Source of the DNA: Gemmatimonas phototrophica
GTDB lineage: Bacteria; Gemmatimonadota; Gemmatimonadetes; Gemmatimonadales; Gemmatimonadaceae
Direction of reading: 5' to 3'
Assembly: GCA_945870175.1 (NCBI GenBank)
Contig: CAMBRJ010000002.1
Location: 1-40,862 of the forward strand
Length of the DNA: 40,862 bases
Shown: in pieces, positions 1 through 8,780 of the stretch
Numbering within the stretch: position 1 is the stretch's first letter
How the letters are laid out: each line of letters opens with the position of its first letter
The notes under the pieces: generated by a model
What the model was told of the DNA's origin: nothing
The model's database searches: none
Seen by the model: the letters and a program-made list of their open reading frames with translations, nothing else
Position numbers and translations under genes: made by a program

Positions 1-55
1 CGAACGACTCAAGTGGACCGGCCCCTCGTGGCGTATCGGACGTCCAGCCACCGCG

Positions 56-439
56 TTATGGGCGCTTGGCCACCAGTTCGATCTCGACTGACGCGTTGAG
101 CGGCAGCCCGGCCACCGCCACCGTGGTACGGGCCGGGAACGGCGCCGAGAAGCGCGTGGTGTAGGCGGTGTTCATGGCGGCAAAATTCGCCATATCGGTG
201 AGGTACACGTTGCACTTGATCACGTCGTCCATGGTCAGACCGGCATCTTCCACCACGGCCTGCAGGTTGTCGAACACACGGTGCGTCTGCGCGGTGACAT
301 CGCCGTCGATGAGTTTCGTGGTGGCCGGGTCGATGGGCGTCTGACCGGAGCAGTACAGCAGGTCACCCGCCCAGACGGCGTGTGAGTACGGGCCGATGGC
401 GGCGGGACCGCGCGGGCTGAAGGCAGCAGAACGGGGCAT
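56..439 (-). CDS. ridA: RidA family protein (reactive intermediate/imine deaminase)
   Basis: 127 aa ORF; GPYSHAVWAGDLLYCSGQTPIDPAT...DVIKCNVYLTDMANFAAMN...PARTTVAVAGLPLNASVEIELVA matches the YjgF/RidA family pattern. Confidence 0.93.
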   Translation of the reverse strand: MPRSAAFSPRGPAAIGPYSHAVWAGDLLYCSGQTPIDPATTKLIDGDVTAQTHRVFDNLQAVVEDAGLTMDDVIKCNVYLTDMANFAAMNTAYTTRFSAPFPARTTVAVAGLPLNASVEIELVAKRP

Positions 440-553
440 GGGGGTGCGGGAGAGTGGGAGGTCGGTGACGCGTCGATTCGAAATGGTATCGACGATTGTA
501 CCGACGGGCGCAAGACCGGTCGACGAGCGGCCGATACGTGGGGTGATGCCCGC

Positions 554-1138
554 CTACGCCCTGCGATACCGCCGCGCCGCCAGCACACCCGCAATGAAGC
601 CACCGAGGTGCGACTGCCAACTGATGCCCGTCTGACCCGGTGCGATGCCGAGCACGAGGCCGCCCCAGAGTACGGCCACAAGAATACTGAGCGTGATGCT
701 CATGAAGCTGCGCGCGTACCACCCGCCAAGCAGCAGAAAGCCGAAGTAACCGAACACGACGCCGCTGGCGCCGATGTGGACGGAGCCGGGCGCGCCGAGC
801 AGCCACGCCATGAGTCCCGAGCCGAGCATCGCGAACAGGGTGACCGGCAGAAAGTGTCGCGCATCGCGCAGCATGACCAGCCAGCCCATCGCCAGAAACG
901 GAATGGTGTTGGCGATGAGGTGCTGCATGTTGGCGTGCAGGAACGGCGCGAAGAGAATGCCGCGCAGTCCGGTGAGGGTGCGTGGAATCACGCCGTACTG
1001 CATGAGCGCCCCACCGGCGATGCCGTTCACCACGAAGGCGGTCCACGTGGCGCCCGCCGTGGCACTGAGTGTGCTGACTTGCTGCTTGAGGGTGCGTGTG
1101 GCGCGCTTGGCGCTCTGCACGACGGGTGACTTGGCCAT
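554..1138 (-). CDS. Rhomboid family intramembrane serine protease
   Basis: 194 aa; hydrophobic, GASGVVFGYFGF (GxSG) and HLGGFIAG motifs of rhomboids. Confidence 0.9.
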   Translation of the reverse strand: MAKSPVVQSAKRATRTLKQQVSTLSATAGATWTAFVVNGIAGGALMQYGVIPRTLTGLRGILFAPFLHANMQHLIANTIPFLAMGWLVMLRDARHFLPVTLFAMLGSGLMAWLLGAPGSVHIGASGVVFGYFGFLLLGGWYARSFMSITLSILVAVLWGGLVLGIAPGQTGISWQSHLGGFIAGVLAARRYRRA

Positions 1139-1144
1139 CGGGTA

Positions 1145-1840
1145 CTAAACCGGTGAGCCGACGAGTTTGCCGATCAGCGCCGTCGACACCATGGCGATCG
1201 CGCCCCAGAACGTGACGCGCGCCGCACCGCGCCACAGCGACGCGCCGCCCAGTTGCGCCGCCAGCATGCCCAGTCCGCCCAGTGCCACTATCGTGGAGCC
1301 GAACACGAGTGGTGTGAGAACTTCCGTGGAGGCGACGAACACGAAGAGCACGGGCAGGCCGGCGCCGACGGCAAAGGCCGCGGCTGAGGCGAGGGCCGCT
1401 TGCACCGGACGCGCGCGCGTGAAGTCGTGGATGCCCAACTCATCGCGCGCGTGCGCGCCAAGTGCGTCGTGCGCAGTGAGCTCCACGGCCACCTGCTGGG
1501 CCAGCTCTGGGCTCAGTCCGCGCGACACATAAATGCTGGCCAGCTCCGCGAGTTCGTGCTCGGGCTGGGTGGCCAGCTCCATCTGCTCACGTGCGAGGTC
1601 GGCCGTCTCGGTATCGGACTGCGAACTCACCGACACATACTCGCCGGCAGCCATCGACAACGCGCCGGCCACCAAGCCGGCCAGTGCCGCCACCACCACC
1701 GAGGCGCGATCGGGTTGCGCGGCCGCGACGCCCACCACGAGACTGCTGGTCGAGATCAGTCCATCGTTGGCACCAAGCACGGCGGCGCGCAGCCAGCCGA
1801 TGTTGGCGCTCTTGTGGGTTTCGGAGTGCGAAGCGGGCAT
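1145..1840 (-). CDS. VIT1/CCC1 family (DUF125) iron/manganese transporter-like protein
   Basis: Start trimmed from the track ORF to MPASHSETHK; GANDGLISTSSLVVGVAAA, GALSMAAGEYVSVSSQSDTE typical of the VIT family. Confidence 0.88.
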   Translation of the reverse strand: MPASHSETHKSANIGWLRAAVLGANDGLISTSSLVVGVAAAQPDRASVVVAALAGLVAGALSMAAGEYVSVSSQSDTETADLAREQMELATQPEHELAELASIYVSRGLSPELAQQVAVELTAHDALGAHARDELGIHDFTRARPVQAALASAAAFAVGAGLPVLFVFVASTEVLTPLVFGSTIVALGGLGMLAAQLGGASLWRGAARVTFWGAIAMVSTALIGKLVGSPV

Positions 1841-1869
1841 GGATGGACTGGAAGAGGTCGAACGACCAC

Positions 1870-1999
1870 AGCAAGAACAAAAGCCAGAACACGGATGACA
1901 CGGAGCTACGCGGAAACCACACGGATAAGCCAACAGCGTCTTTTGCTTATCTATGCTGCTTCGGTGCAATCAGCATGATCCGTGTTCCGGCATTTTGCT
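1870..1999. repeat. Intergenic long imperfect inverted repeat H1 (ACGGAT-word family)
   Basis: Arms 1870-1930 and 1945-1999, 14-nt loop caacagcgtctttt. Left arm words AACACGGAT GACACGGAG CTACGCGGA AACCACACGGAT AAGC; reverse complement of right arm AACACGGAT CATGCTGAT TGCACCGAA GCAGCATAGAT AAGC. Confidence 0.8.
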
Positions 2000-2030
2000 G
2001 TCTCGAGCACCCGGCAAGCACAGCCCGTCG

Positions 2031-3251
2031 CTAGATCACGTTCCGCTCCACCAACGGCGCGTTCGCCGCGATTCGCTCGAGCCCCAGCGGCGACAAGTCG
2101 AGCACACCGTACGACCCCGTGGCGATCAATTCGGCCATACCCAGCCCAACCGCCGGCGCTTGCTGCAAGCCGTGTCCCGAGAAGCCCGCCGCCACGAACG
2201 CATTCCGCACGCCCGGAAGCCGCCCCACCAGCCCGTTCTGATCGAAGGTGTTGTACTCGTAGTACCCCGCCCACGAGCCGGTTACCCGCAACTCGTCGAA
2301 CTGCGGCACGCGCTCGGCCAGACGCGGCCACAGCCAGTCGTTGAAGAGGCCGTGGTCCACCTTGTCGAGTGGCGCATCGTCGACATCGTCGCCACGCGGT
2401 GGTGAACCGCACAGGAATTGCCCCGCCTCGCCATCGGGGCGGAACCAGAAGCCACTGGGGTCGATCACCAGCGGACACCCCGGCAAGGGCCCCGGTGCCT
2501 GCAACGAGAACACGTCGCGTTTGCGGGCCCTTACGGGCAGATCGAAGCCGAGCTTCGCGGCGATTGGTGACGACCAGGCGCCGGCGGCAATGAGGACGGC
2601 GTCAGCCGCCACCCGCTCACCCTGTGCTGTGAGCACCGACTGCACCGCGCCATCACGCACATCGAAGTCGACGGCCTCGACCTCGAGAAAGCGCGCACCC
2701 TGCGCGATGGCGTGGTGCCGGAACGCTTGCAGCGCCGAATACCCGTCGAACCAGCCTTCACCGCTCGTCGCCGTCGACAGCCCCAGGGAGCCCAGCGCGA
2801 TCTGGTCAACACTCAGCCACGGGAATCGTACCAAGAGCTCGGCCGGCGATAGCAGCGCTACCGACGCGTTGCATTGCGCCTGCAACGCCTGATTCTCCGC
2901 CAGCACATGGGCGCCGGCGTCGGTGGCGAGATACAGGTAGCCCGGCTCCACGAGCCCGATGCCGGGGCGATCGTCTCCCACGGCCAGCAGACGACCGATG
3001 TCGCGGTAGAACGCCAAACTCTGTTGTGAGATCCGGATATTGATCTCGGTGGAGAACTGCTGCCGGATAGCGCACACCGACAGCGCGCTCGAGGCCCGGG
3101 CATACGACGCGTCGCGCTCGAGGACCGTGGCGCGGATACCGAAGCGCGCGCCCAGGAACGAGGCGGTGGCGGCGCCCATCACGCCACCACCGATGATCAC
3201 GACTTTCGTCGCAGGGTCCACCTGCTGGTTCCGCAAAACGTCTGGAGACAT
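2031..3251 (-). CDS. FAD-dependent oxidoreductase, DAO family (sarcosine/glycine oxidase-like)
   Basis: 406 aa; N-terminal dinucleotide-binding motif VVIIGGGVMGAATASFLG, C-terminal GFSGHGLQQAPAVGLGMAELI typical of the DAO family. Confidence 0.9.
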   Translation of the reverse strand: MSPDVLRNQQVDPATKVVIIGGGVMGAATASFLGARFGIRATVLERDASYARASSALSVCAIRQQFSTEINIRISQQSLAFYRDIGRLLAVGDDRPGIGLVEPGYLYLATDAGAHVLAENQALQAQCNASVALLSPAELLVRFPWLSVDQIALGSLGLSTATSGEGWFDGYSALQAFRHHAIAQGARFLEVEAVDFDVRDGAVQSVLTAQGERVAADAVLIAAGAWSSPIAAKLGFDLPVRARKRDVFSLQAPGPLPGCPLVIDPSGFWFRPDGEAGQFLCGSPPRGDDVDDAPLDKVDHGLFNDWLWPRLAERVPQFDELRVTGSWAGYYEYNTFDQNGLVGRLPGVRNAFVAAGFSGHGLQQAPAVGLGMAELIATGSYGVLDLSPLGLERIAANAPLVERNVI

Positions 3252-3262
3252 AGAATTCCAAG

Positions 3263-4192
3263 ATGCTGCCGTATCGTTCCGCTGAACAGGTCCACGCGGC
3301 TTTGCCGTGGTCCACGCTGGTCTCCGCTTTGCGGGACGCCTTCGCGGCTGGTGCGACCGTGCCGCGGAGACATGCGCACGCGCTCAGCGACCGGGACTCA
3401 CTGCTCCTGATGCCGGCGTGGAGCGACGACGCGCTTGGTGTGAAGGTGGTGACGTTCATGCCCGACGCGCGCGCCGCCCGCACGGTGCAGGCGCTGTACA
3501 TTATGCTGGATCGGCACACCGGTGAGCCGCTGGCGGTGCTCGACGGTGAAGCGCTCACGGTGCGGCGCACGGCGGCCACGTCGGTGCTGGCCGCCAGCTA
3601 TCTGGCGCGGGATGACGCGAGCGACCTGTTGGTGATCGGCACGGGCACGCTGGCCCCGTACATGGTGCGGGCGTACTGCGCCATGCGGCCCGCCATCACC
3701 CGCGTACGCATCTGGGGACGCACGCCGTCCCGCGCGGCGGCGCTGGCCAACGCGCTCGCGAGCGAAGGACTGCCGGTGGAGGCATGCCCGGGCAATCTCG
3801 ACGCGTTACACCTCGCGCTGGCCGCGTCGCACATCGTCTGTGCCGCCACGACGTCCCGCACGCCGATCGTGGAGGGCGCGTGGTTGTCGTCCGGCACCCA
3901 CGTGGATCTGGTGGGTGGCTTCACGCCCGCCATGCGCGAAGCCGATGACGACACGATGTGTGCCAGTCGCATTGTGGTGGACAGCTACGACGGTGCCCTG
4001 AGCGAGGCCGGCGACCTGATCGATCCGCTGGCCCGCGGCGTGTTCCCGCGTGGACAGGTGGTGGCCGAGCTGCGCGAGCTGGTGGTGGGCACCATTCCGG
4101 GGCGCACCGACCGCGCGCAGATCACGTTGTTCAAGTCGGTTGGACTCGCGCTCGAAGATCTGGCGGCCGCGACGCTGGTGTGCGACGCGTAG
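3263..4192 (+). CDS. Ornithine cyclodeaminase / mu-crystallin family (delta1-pyrroline-2-carboxylate reductase-like)
   Basis: 309 aa; LGVKVVTFMPDARAARTVQALYIMLDRHTGEPLAVLDGEALTVRRTAATSVLAASYLARDD is characteristic of the OCD/mu-crystallin family. Confidence 0.9.
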   Translation: MLPYRSAEQVHAALPWSTLVSALRDAFAAGATVPRRHAHALSDRDSLLLMPAWSDDALGVKVVTFMPDARAARTVQALYIMLDRHTGEPLAVLDGEALTVRRTAATSVLAASYLARDDASDLLVIGTGTLAPYMVRAYCAMRPAITRVRIWGRTPSRAAALANALASEGLPVEACPGNLDALHLALAASHIVCAATTSRTPIVEGAWLSSGTHVDLVGGFTPAMREADDDTMCASRIVVDSYDGALSEAGDLIDPLARGVFPRGQVVAELRELVVGTIPGRTDRAQITLFKSVGLALEDLAAATLVCDA

Positions 4193-4229
4193 CATGGCTG
4201 GTCACGCTTTCAACACACGACTCTCGATC

Positions 4230-5813
4230 ATGACTCTCCTATCATCTGTCCGTCGCGCTGGCGTGCTCGGTGCGTTCATCGCTGCGCTGCCTGTTGGCGC
4301 AGCCTTGCCGGCGCAAGGCGCGGTGGACGTGCTCATCACGGGTGCGATGGTGTACGACGGCACCGGCGCCGCAGGACGCATCACGAACGTCGGCATTCGC
4401 GGCGACCGCATTGCGTTCGTCGGTGCGATCCCGAGCGGCACCACGGCCGCGCGTCGCATCGATGCCACCGGGCTGATCGTGTCGCCGGGGTTTATTGATC
4501 CGCACACCCACGCGTATGGAGGGCTGCCGCGCTTGAATTCGGAGCGCCGCTTGAGTGCGTCCTCCTTGATGCAGGGCGTCACGACGGTCACGATCGGCCC
4601 CGACGGAAGCGGACCGTTCGATGTGAGGCGCGTGCTCGACGAATCCGAGAAGCTGGGGCTTGGCACCAACGCCTATGCCACCGTCGGCTTCGGCACGGTG
4701 CGCGCCCACGTGATGGGCGCGTCGTCGTCGCCGGCCACGACGGTGCAGATCGATTCCATGCGCGCGCTCATCACGAAGGCCATGCAGGAGGGCGCGCTCG
4801 GCGTGGGCTCAGGCTTGTTCTACGCGCCGCAAAGCTACGCCAGCACCGACGAAGCGATCGCCGTGATCTCGGCCGCGAAACCGTTCGGCGGCGTGTACGA
4901 CACGCATCAGCGCGACGAGTCGAGTTACACGATTGGGTTGTTGGCGTCGGTACGCGAAACGATTCGTATCGGCTGTGAATCGGGTCTCACGACGAACGTG
5001 GGACACATCAAGACGCTCGGTGTGGATGTGTGGGGCAAGGCCGACAGCGTGTTGGGCATCATGCGTGCGGCGCGCGCCAGGGGATGCATGGTCACGGCCG
5101 ATCAGTATCCATGGACCGCGAGTGGAACAGGATTGAGTGCGGCGTTGGTGCCGCGCTGGGCGCAGGCCGGCGGCAACGACTCGCTCAAGCTGCGCATTGC
5201 CGATGCCGCAGTGCGGGAGAAGATGCTGGTGGAAATGCGCGACAACCTGCGTCGTCGTGGTGGCGACAGCACGCTGTTGCTCACTGGTGGCAGTGCCGCC
5301 GCGACGTCGTATATCGGCAAGACACTCAAGCAGGCGGCGACCGAGCGGAACATGCCGGCGGTGGAGACGGCGCTGGCGATGATCAACGAGGGGCTCGACA
5401 TGAGCGTGGCGTCGTTCAACATGACCGAGGCCGACCTCGAAACGTTCATGAAGGATCCGTACGTGATGACGAGCTCCGACGGGTCGGACGGACACCCACG
5501 CCTGTATGGCACCTACCCGCGCAAGATCCGTCGGTACGTGCTCGACAAGCCGGTGATCACGATGGAGCGGATGGTGCGCGCGTCGTCGGGGCAGGTGGCT
5601 GAGACGTATCGCATGGTCGATCGTGGCGTGCTGCGCGCCGGTGCGTTCGCCGATGTGATCGTGTTCGATCCCAAGACCATCCGCGACGACGCGACCTATG
5701 TGGAGCCGAAACGGCTCTCGACTGGGATGGTGTGGGTGTTCGTGAACGGACAGGCGGCGGTGCAGGAGCGGAAGATGACGAACGTGTTCGCGGGGCGCGC
5801 GCTGCGTCGCTAG
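4230..5813 (+). CDS. Secreted amidohydrolase, N-acyl-D-amino-acid deacylase (D-aminoacylase) family
   Basis: Start trimmed to MTLLSSVRRAGVLGAFIAALPVGAALPAQG (signal peptide); VDVLITGAMVYDGTG...VSPGFIDPHTHAYGG, TSSDGSDGHPRLYGTYPRKIRRYV, FADVIVFDPKTI. Confidence 0.9.
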   Translation: MTLLSSVRRAGVLGAFIAALPVGAALPAQGAVDVLITGAMVYDGTGAAGRITNVGIRGDRIAFVGAIPSGTTAARRIDATGLIVSPGFIDPHTHAYGGLPRLNSERRLSASSLMQGVTTVTIGPDGSGPFDVRRVLDESEKLGLGTNAYATVGFGTVRAHVMGASSSPATTVQIDSMRALITKAMQEGALGVGSGLFYAPQSYASTDEAIAVISAAKPFGGVYDTHQRDESSYTIGLLASVRETIRIGCESGLTTNVGHIKTLGVDVWGKADSVLGIMRAARARGCMVTADQYPWTASGTGLSAALVPRWAQAGGNDSLKLRIADAAVREKMLVEMRDNLRRRGGDSTLLLTGGSAAATSYIGKTLKQAATERNMPAVETALAMINEGLDMSVASFNMTEADLETFMKDPYVMTSSDGSDGHPRLYGTYPRKIRRYVLDKPVITMERMVRASSGQVAETYRMVDRGVLRAGAFADVIVFDPKTIRDDATYVEPKRLSTGMVWVFVNGQAAVQERKMTNVFAGRALRR

Positions 5814-5821
5814 CGGTTGCC

Positions 5822-5920
5822 GAACTGATCACGCGGAGACGCAGAGGGCGCAGAGCTCGCAGAGGAAAAGTTCTCTCTGCGTTCTCTGCGCCCTCTCGGT
5901 TTTCTCTGCGTGATCAGTTC
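5822..5920. repeat. Intergenic long imperfect inverted repeat H2 (CGCAGAG-word family); may also act as a bidirectional terminator
   Basis: Perfect 13-bp outer stem GAACTGATCACGC/GCGTGATCAGTTC. Inner arm of 9-nt words ACGCAGAGG GCGCAGAGC TCGCAGAGG. Lies between convergent genes. Confidence 0.85.
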
Positions 5921-5942
5921 AGCGATCCGTCAGCAACACGCG

Positions 5943-6104
5943 CTACCCGCCGTAGTGCTTCCCCATCTTCCGCCCGTAATACCCACCCACCGCCGTGAGC
6001 ACGATGCTCACCACGAACGCGGTGAACATGCCGAACGGTTCGCCGGCGGCCCAGCCAGCGTATCCACCGATCGTGGCGCCGACAACGGCCAGCAGACGTG
6101 TCAT
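5943..6104 (-). CDS. Small (53 aa) glycine-rich membrane protein, hypothetical
   Basis: Not in the supplied ORF track (below its length limit). Manual translation MTRLLAVVGATIGGYAGWAAGEPFGMFTAFVVSIVLTAVGGYYGRKMGKHYGG*; 10 nt downstream of transketolase on the same strand; two hydrophobic segments with GxxxG spacing. Confidence 0.75.
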   Translation of the reverse strand: MTRLLAVVGATIGGYAGWAAGEPFGMFTAFVVSIVLTAVGGYYGRKMGKHYGG

Positions 6105-6114
6105 ACCAACCTGA

Positions 6115-8142
6115 CTAGGCGCCCAGCAGCTCCGTAACAGTGGCGGTCACGTTGTCGGCCGAAATGCCGTACTTCTCGTATAGCGTAGGCGCCGGCGCAC
6201 TGGCACCGAAGGTCGAGATACCGACGATCGCCCCCGTGTCGCCTACCCACTGGTACCACGACATCGGATGCGCCGCTTCCACCGCCACGCGCGGCACGCC
6301 GGCGGGCAGCACGCTGGCGCGATACGATGCGTCTTGGCGGGAGAACAGTTCGAGGCTGGGGCAGCTCACCACCCGCGCGTTCACGCCGTTGGCAGCCAAC
6401 TTCTCACGGGCAGCCAGCGCAATCTCGACTTCCGAACCGCTGGCCATCAGCACCACATTCGGCACGCCGTTCGTGTCGGCGACCACGTACGCCCCGCGCG
6501 GCACACCGGCCCGTGCCCGCGCCGGCTCGTTGTAATACGACAGCTTCTGACGCGTGAGCACGATGGCCGACGGACCGGTGCGATGGGCGATCGCCACGCG
6601 CCACGCTTCGCTTACTTCATCGGCATCGGCTGGACGCAGCACCAGCAAATTCGGAATACAGCGCAACGCCGTGAGATGCTCGATGGGCTGGTGCGTAGGA
6701 CCGTCTTCGCCCAATCCGATGGAATCGTGCGTAAACACATAGATCGCCTGCACGCCCATGAGGGCGGCCAGGCGAATGGCCGGACGCATGTAGTCGCTGA
6801 ACACCAGGAATGTGCCGCCGTACGGGATGATGCCGCCGTGCAGTCCCATGCCATTCATGATCGCGCCCATCGCATGTTCGCGAATGCCGAAATGGAAATT
6901 GCGACCGGCGGCCGCCGTTGGCGCGTAGTACGTCGCGCCCTTCACGTTCGTGAGGTTCGACCCCGTGAGGTCGGCGCTGCCACCCACCAGCTCCGGCGCG
7001 GCCGATGCAATCGCGTTGATCACCACGCCGCTCGCGGCACGACTCGCCACGTTGCCGCTCTTGGCATCGAACACCGGGAAGGCGCTGTCGAGTGCTGCGG
7101 TCACGGTGCCGGCGTTCCGACGCAGCAACTCGGCGGCCAGCGCGGGATGCGCCGCCTGATACGCGGCCCACTTGGCCTTCCACTCGGTGTGCGACGCGGC
7201 CCGAGTGGCCACGCGCTCCGTCCAATGCGCGCGCGCGGCATCGGGCACGAAGAATGGTTCGGTGCTGGGCCAACCGTACGCGGTCTTCGTGAGCGCAATC
7301 TCGGCCGCACCCAACGGCTCACCGTGCGCCTTGGCCGTGTCCTGCTTGTTGGGGGAGCCGAAACCGATGTGCGTCTTCGTGATGATCATCGTGGGACGCT
7401 GCGTGTCGGCCTTCGCTTCCGCGATCGCCGCGTCGATCGCGGCGAGGTCGTTCACATTGGCCACATGCAACACCTGCCAGCCGTATGCCGCGAAACGCTG
7501 CTCGGCGTTGTCGCTGCACGAGAGATCGGTGCTGCCGTCGATCGTGATGCCGTTGTCGTCGAAGAACCCGATCAGTTTGCCGAGCTTGACGTGACCGGCG
7601 TAGCTGGCCGCTTCGTGCGAGATGCCTTCCATGAGGCAGCCGTCGCCGGCCACGAAGTAGGTGTAGTGATCGACGATGTCATGACCGGCGCGATTGAACG
7701 TCGCGGCGAGATGCGACTCGGCCACGGCGAACCCGACCGCGTTGGCGACACCCTGACCGAGTGGACCGGTGGTCGTTTCCACACCGGGCGTGTGATGCAC
7801 TTCGGGGTGGCCCGGCGTTTTGCTCTGCCATTGACGAAAGCGCTTGATCTCGGCCAGCGGCAGGTCGTAGCCGGCCATGTGCAGCGTGCCGTACAACAGC
7901 ATCGAGGCATGTCCAACCGACAACACGAAGCGGTCGCGATCGGCCCACAGCGGGGCCGACGGGTCGTGACGCAGATGCCGCGTGTAGAGCGCGTAGGCGA
8001 GTGGCGCGAGCGCCATCGGGGTGCCGGGGTGCCCGGACTCGGCGGCCTGCACCGCATCCATGGCGAGGGTGCGGATCGTATCGATCGCGAGACGCTCGGT
8101 CTCGGTGACGGCAGCTGCAGCGGGCAAAGCGGACACGGGCAT
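6115..8142 (-). CDS. tkt: Transketolase
   Basis: 675 aa; MDAVQAAESGHPGTPMALAPLAYALY, GPLGQGVANAVG, GDGCLMEGISHEAASYAGH, HDSIGLGEDGPTHQPIEHL. Confidence 0.98.
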   Translation of the reverse strand: MPVSALPAAAAVTETERLAIDTIRTLAMDAVQAAESGHPGTPMALAPLAYALYTRHLRHDPSAPLWADRDRFVLSVGHASMLLYGTLHMAGYDLPLAEIKRFRQWQSKTPGHPEVHHTPGVETTTGPLGQGVANAVGFAVAESHLAATFNRAGHDIVDHYTYFVAGDGCLMEGISHEAASYAGHVKLGKLIGFFDDNGITIDGSTDLSCSDNAEQRFAAYGWQVLHVANVNDLAAIDAAIAEAKADTQRPTMIITKTHIGFGSPNKQDTAKAHGEPLGAAEIALTKTAYGWPSTEPFFVPDAARAHWTERVATRAASHTEWKAKWAAYQAAHPALAAELLRRNAGTVTAALDSAFPVFDAKSGNVASRAASGVVINAIASAAPELVGGSADLTGSNLTNVKGATYYAPTAAAGRNFHFGIREHAMGAIMNGMGLHGGIIPYGGTFLVFSDYMRPAIRLAALMGVQAIYVFTHDSIGLGEDGPTHQPIEHLTALRCIPNLLVLRPADADEVSEAWRVAIAHRTGPSAIVLTRQKLSYYNEPARARAGVPRGAYVVADTNGVPNVVLMASGSEVEIALAAREKLAANGVNARVVSCPSLELFSRQDASYRASVLPAGVPRVAVEAAHPMSWYQWVGDTGAIVGISTFGASAPAPTLYEKYGISADNVTATVTELLGA

Positions 8143-8237
8143 CGCTCCGGAATTTCGGTCAGGTGAAGCGCTCCGGTTGAGTGGGCGCCACAGACCTGAA
8201 ATCTAGCGGATTCCAGGGATCGAACGCGGCCGAATAC

Positions 8238-8780
8238 TCAGCGGAGCAGATACCGCTCTCGCGTGAGATCCAGATGGTGCGCGAAGTGTCCGGCGATCAT
8301 CCAGGCGAGCGCCCGCGGCGAGATCGGATGCCCGCTGGCGACACCGACTTGGCCCCAGGCTTGCTCATCCAGCGACTTCACCAGCGACAGGGTGGCGGCT
8401 CGCACGGTCTGGATTTCGGTCAAAATGTCGTCAAGCGGACGGCCTATGGTGCGGCTCTCCGGCACCCAGGCGTCCTGATCGAAGCCCGGAAGCGGTGTCA
8501 TGTCGCCCCGAGCGACGCGCATCAGCCGATAGGCGAACACCCGCTCCGTGTCGGACACGTGCACCAGAGACTCGCCCAGCGTCCATTTGCCGGGGGCGTA
8601 GGCGAAGTCCACGAGCGCGGGGTCGACGGCGTCGAGCAGCTCGCCGAGGGCCATCGGCTGCGTCACCAGCAGCGACCAGAGGTGGTCGGTGCCCAAGGCG
8701 TCGAGGGCCTTGGCGGTGGCGTCGAGGTAGGTGCTGGCGAACGGCGCGTGTTCAGCGGGCGACGGACGGGTGATCTTCAT
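8238..8780 (-). CDS. DinB family protein (DinB_2-like putative metal-dependent hydrolase)
   Basis: Start trimmed to MKITRPSPAEHAPF; GKWTLGESLVHVSDTERVFAYRLMRVARGD and HFAHHLDLTRERYL conserved His pattern; ATGA overlap with the upstream gene. Confidence 0.85.
   Translation of the reverse strand: MKITRPSPAEHAPFASTYLDATAKALDALGTDHLWSLLVTQPMALGELLDAVDPALVDFAYAPGKWTLGESLVHVSDTERVFAYRLMRVARGDMTPLPGFDQDAWVPESRTIGRPLDDILTEIQTVRAATLSLVKSLDEQAWGQVGVASGHPISPRALAWMIAGHFAHHLDLTRERYLLR

Noticed and set aside
1870-1999. Possible CRISPR array because of short periodic words
   Set aside because: Words are only ~9 nt, degenerate, contiguous without spacers, and arranged as an inverted repeat.
5822-5920. Simple rho-independent terminator explanation for the hairpins
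   Set aside because: Arms are ~40-60 nt and lack a clear U-tract after the stem, and internal word periodicity is not a terminator property; termination may still be a secondary role.
6268-8166. 632-aa plus-strand ORF opposite transketolase
   Set aside because: Arg/His-rich translation mirroring a strongly supported minus-strand gene; long antisense ORFs are expected in high-GC coding DNA.
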